Of a stretch of 64,000 nt of DNA, positions 62,825-64,000 are shown piece after piece. The stretch's first letter is position 1. The number at the start of each line of letters is the position of its first letter. Made by a program: the position numbers and the translations under genes. The DNA comes from Geomonas edaphica (lineage in GTDB: Bacteria > Desulfobacterota > Desulfuromonadia > Geobacterales > Geobacteraceae), in assembly GCF_004917075.1 (NCBI RefSeq), contig NZ_SSYB01000006.1, positions 96,574-160,573 on the forward strand. The letters are read 5' to 3'. Below the pieces are notes generated by a model. It saw only the letters and a program-made list of their open reading frames with translations, did not search any database and was not told the origin of the DNA.

Positions 62825-64000
62825 ATGAAGCAATTTCTCGAATCGAGCAAAAGCCGTATCGTTATCGTCACCTATGTGCTGCTCTTCTGCATGTTCTGCT
62901 TCTTTTCCCTGATGGATCTGCACAAGAGGACTTCCGACTACGCCTACTTCGCCAATAAGATCAATAGTTTCATCCAGCATGCGCATGACAGTGAAGCCGA
63001 GTACCTCTGCTCGCGCCTGGTCAACTACGTAAGCACCATCGCAAAAGAGAAACACTTCGCCGAACTGCTGAAGGCAGGCGATGCGAAAGCCCTGGAGAAG
63101 GCGGCAGAACCGGTTTTCTACGATTTCGGGAAACGCTACGTTCCGGTCATCTCGGTTCTGATCTATGACGGCAACGGTAAACTCAAATACCACATGACCC
63201 CGCCATCCATAGAACATGATCCTGAAAGCTTACGACCCAATGTGAGCAAGGATGTCTTCGCCACTAAAAAATACACCTACGGCTATGAAACCAACCTCGT
63301 TCCCCTCTACTTCTGCACCGTTCTTCCGGTGCGGGACGCTCGCTCGGAAGTGGTGGGTACGATCGAGATCGGTGTGGACCTGTCGTTTTTTCACTACAAC
63401 CTGAAATGGTTTTTGCACGACGTGAAGACGGCCATCTTCTCCGACGGAAAATTCCTTGAAGTTGACACCGGGTACAAAACGGATTCCGCAGAATACGTCT
63501 ATGACTATTACAAAAGACTAAAAGCCAACGACGCCGCGTTCTTCAACCAGATCAAAAAACAGATTGATTTCCGATGGACGAAAAACGATATTCAGATCGG
63601 GAACAAGTACTATCTGGTGAGCACCTCCCAGGTCCTGAGAGACAACGCAGGGCGTGAAGTCGGCAAGTATCTTGTCGCCTACGACATGACGGAACTGCGG
63701 AACCGGCACTGGGGCTATTTCTACGCATGGCTGCTGTTCTTCGCCATCACCGCCTGCGTCATGCTCTGTATCAACCTGGTCGGCTTCAGAAAGTATGAGC
63801 GTATCATCACGGATCAGAGTAAGATGCTGTCCCAGCGCTCGAAGCAGTGTGCACTCGGCGAAATGCTGGGACACATAGGTCACCAATGGCGGCAGCCTCT
63901 ATACAACCTGTCTCTCATCGTTCAGAACATCGGGCTGCAGAACCAGTTCGGTAAACTGGATGACGCCATGCTCAACAAGCAGATCACCCAGGCGAATCAG
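62825..64000 (+). CDS. Membrane sensor histidine kinase (3' end outside window)
   Basis: ATG at 62825 with GAGGG eight bases upstream; 392 codons are in the window, open to the edge. A first membrane helix (IVIVTYVLLFCMFCFFSLM, about 13-31), then a periplasmic sensing domain of about 275 residues (Cache-like), and a second helix (WGYFYAWLLFFAITACVMLCINLVGF, near 312-338). The HisKA motif is CALGEMLGHIGHQWRQPL, with the phosphorylated His in HQWRQPL. The ATP-binding domain lies outside. It diverges from the assT cluster and could regulate it, but this is only position-based. Confidence 0.88.
   Translation, partial: MKQFLESSKSRIVIVTYVLLFCMFCFFSLMDLHKRTSDYAYFANKINSFIQHAHDSEAEYLCSRLVNYVSTIAKEKHFAELLKAGDAKALEKAAEPVFYDFGKRYVPVISVLIYDGNGKLKYHMTPPSIEHDPESLRPNVSKDVFATKKYTYGYETNLVPLYFCTVLPVRDARSEVVGTIEIGVDLSFFHYNLKWFLHDVKTAIFSDGKFLEVDTGYKTDSAEYVYDYYKRLKANDAAFFNQIKKQIDFRWTKNDIQIGNKYYLVSTSQVLRDNAGREVGKYLVAYDMTELRNRHWGYFYAWLLFFAITACVMLCINLVGFRKYERIITDQSKMLSQRSKQCALGEMLGHIGHQWRQPLYNLSLIVQNIGLQNQFGKLDDAMLNKQITQANQ

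Overview
The window looks like a chromosomal segment of a Geobacter-type bacterium (Desulfuromonadia; Geobacter, Citrifermentans or Geomonas relatives). The reasons are a 12-heme and a 3-heme c-type cytochrome, many Geobacter-style small lipoproteins, an oxalate/formate-type MFS porter, a TauE/SafE plus DUF1634 pair, DUF309 and DUF6448 proteins, and dense accessory DNA of G-rich palindromic repeats. This placement is inference; there is no rRNA and I could not run a search. By eye, bases 1-8400 are clearly poorer in G+C than the rest.

Layout. (1) 1-8313, minus strand: an exported-polysaccharide cluster holding a GT-C-type membrane glycosyltransferase (cut by the window edge), a 1013-aa two-domain glycosyltransferase, an FkbM methyltransferase with a long C-terminal coiled coil, and the Wzt/Wzm ABC exporter. 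The last three genes overlap or nearly abut. (2) 8656-17607, minus strand: two large exported proteins in one unit, a collagen-like Gly-X-Y protein of about 1720 aa and a 1240-aa repeat protein with choice-of-anchor D domains. (3) 17.7-22.1 kb and 26.0-26.9 kb: two clusters of palindromic repeats. One copy contains an intact DUF559 endonuclease gene, and at least three others contain short, decayed remnants of that gene. Glycosyltransferases, a DUF2304 protein, and NHL-repeat and other lipoproteins lie between the clusters. (4) 27.0-37.8 kb, plus strand: a 12-heme cytochrome, then four genes for secreted proteins with cohesin-like and dockerin modules, ending at a strong terminator. (5) 38-53 kb: housekeeping and envelope genes, including a tandem-domain lipoprotein, a triheme cytochrome, an OmpA protein, a GT4 enzyme, a PAS histidine kinase, a Spy-like protein, an MFS porter, a TadG-like protein, a periplasmic carbonic anhydrase and a TauE/SafE exporter. 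(6) 54.2 kb: an initiator tRNA-Met with its own promoter and terminator, followed by small metal- or stress-type proteins and a hemerythrin-like protein. (7) 56.1-62.2 kb, minus strand: dsbL-dsbI-assT (periplasmic aryl-sulfate sulfotransferase with a dedicated disulfide pair), then tlpA, ccdA, a periplasmic rhodanese and an outer-membrane channel. A sensor histidine kinase runs off the right edge.

The most novel signal is the repeat family. Several spacers between inverted palindromes still align, in frame and without gaps, with the N-terminus of the DUF559 protein encoded between another such pair. This suggests an autonomous DUF559 element with MITE-like deletion derivatives. Next are a cohesin/dockerin surface assembly beside a multiheme cytochrome, and a possible coiled-coil chain-length ruler in the polysaccharide cluster.
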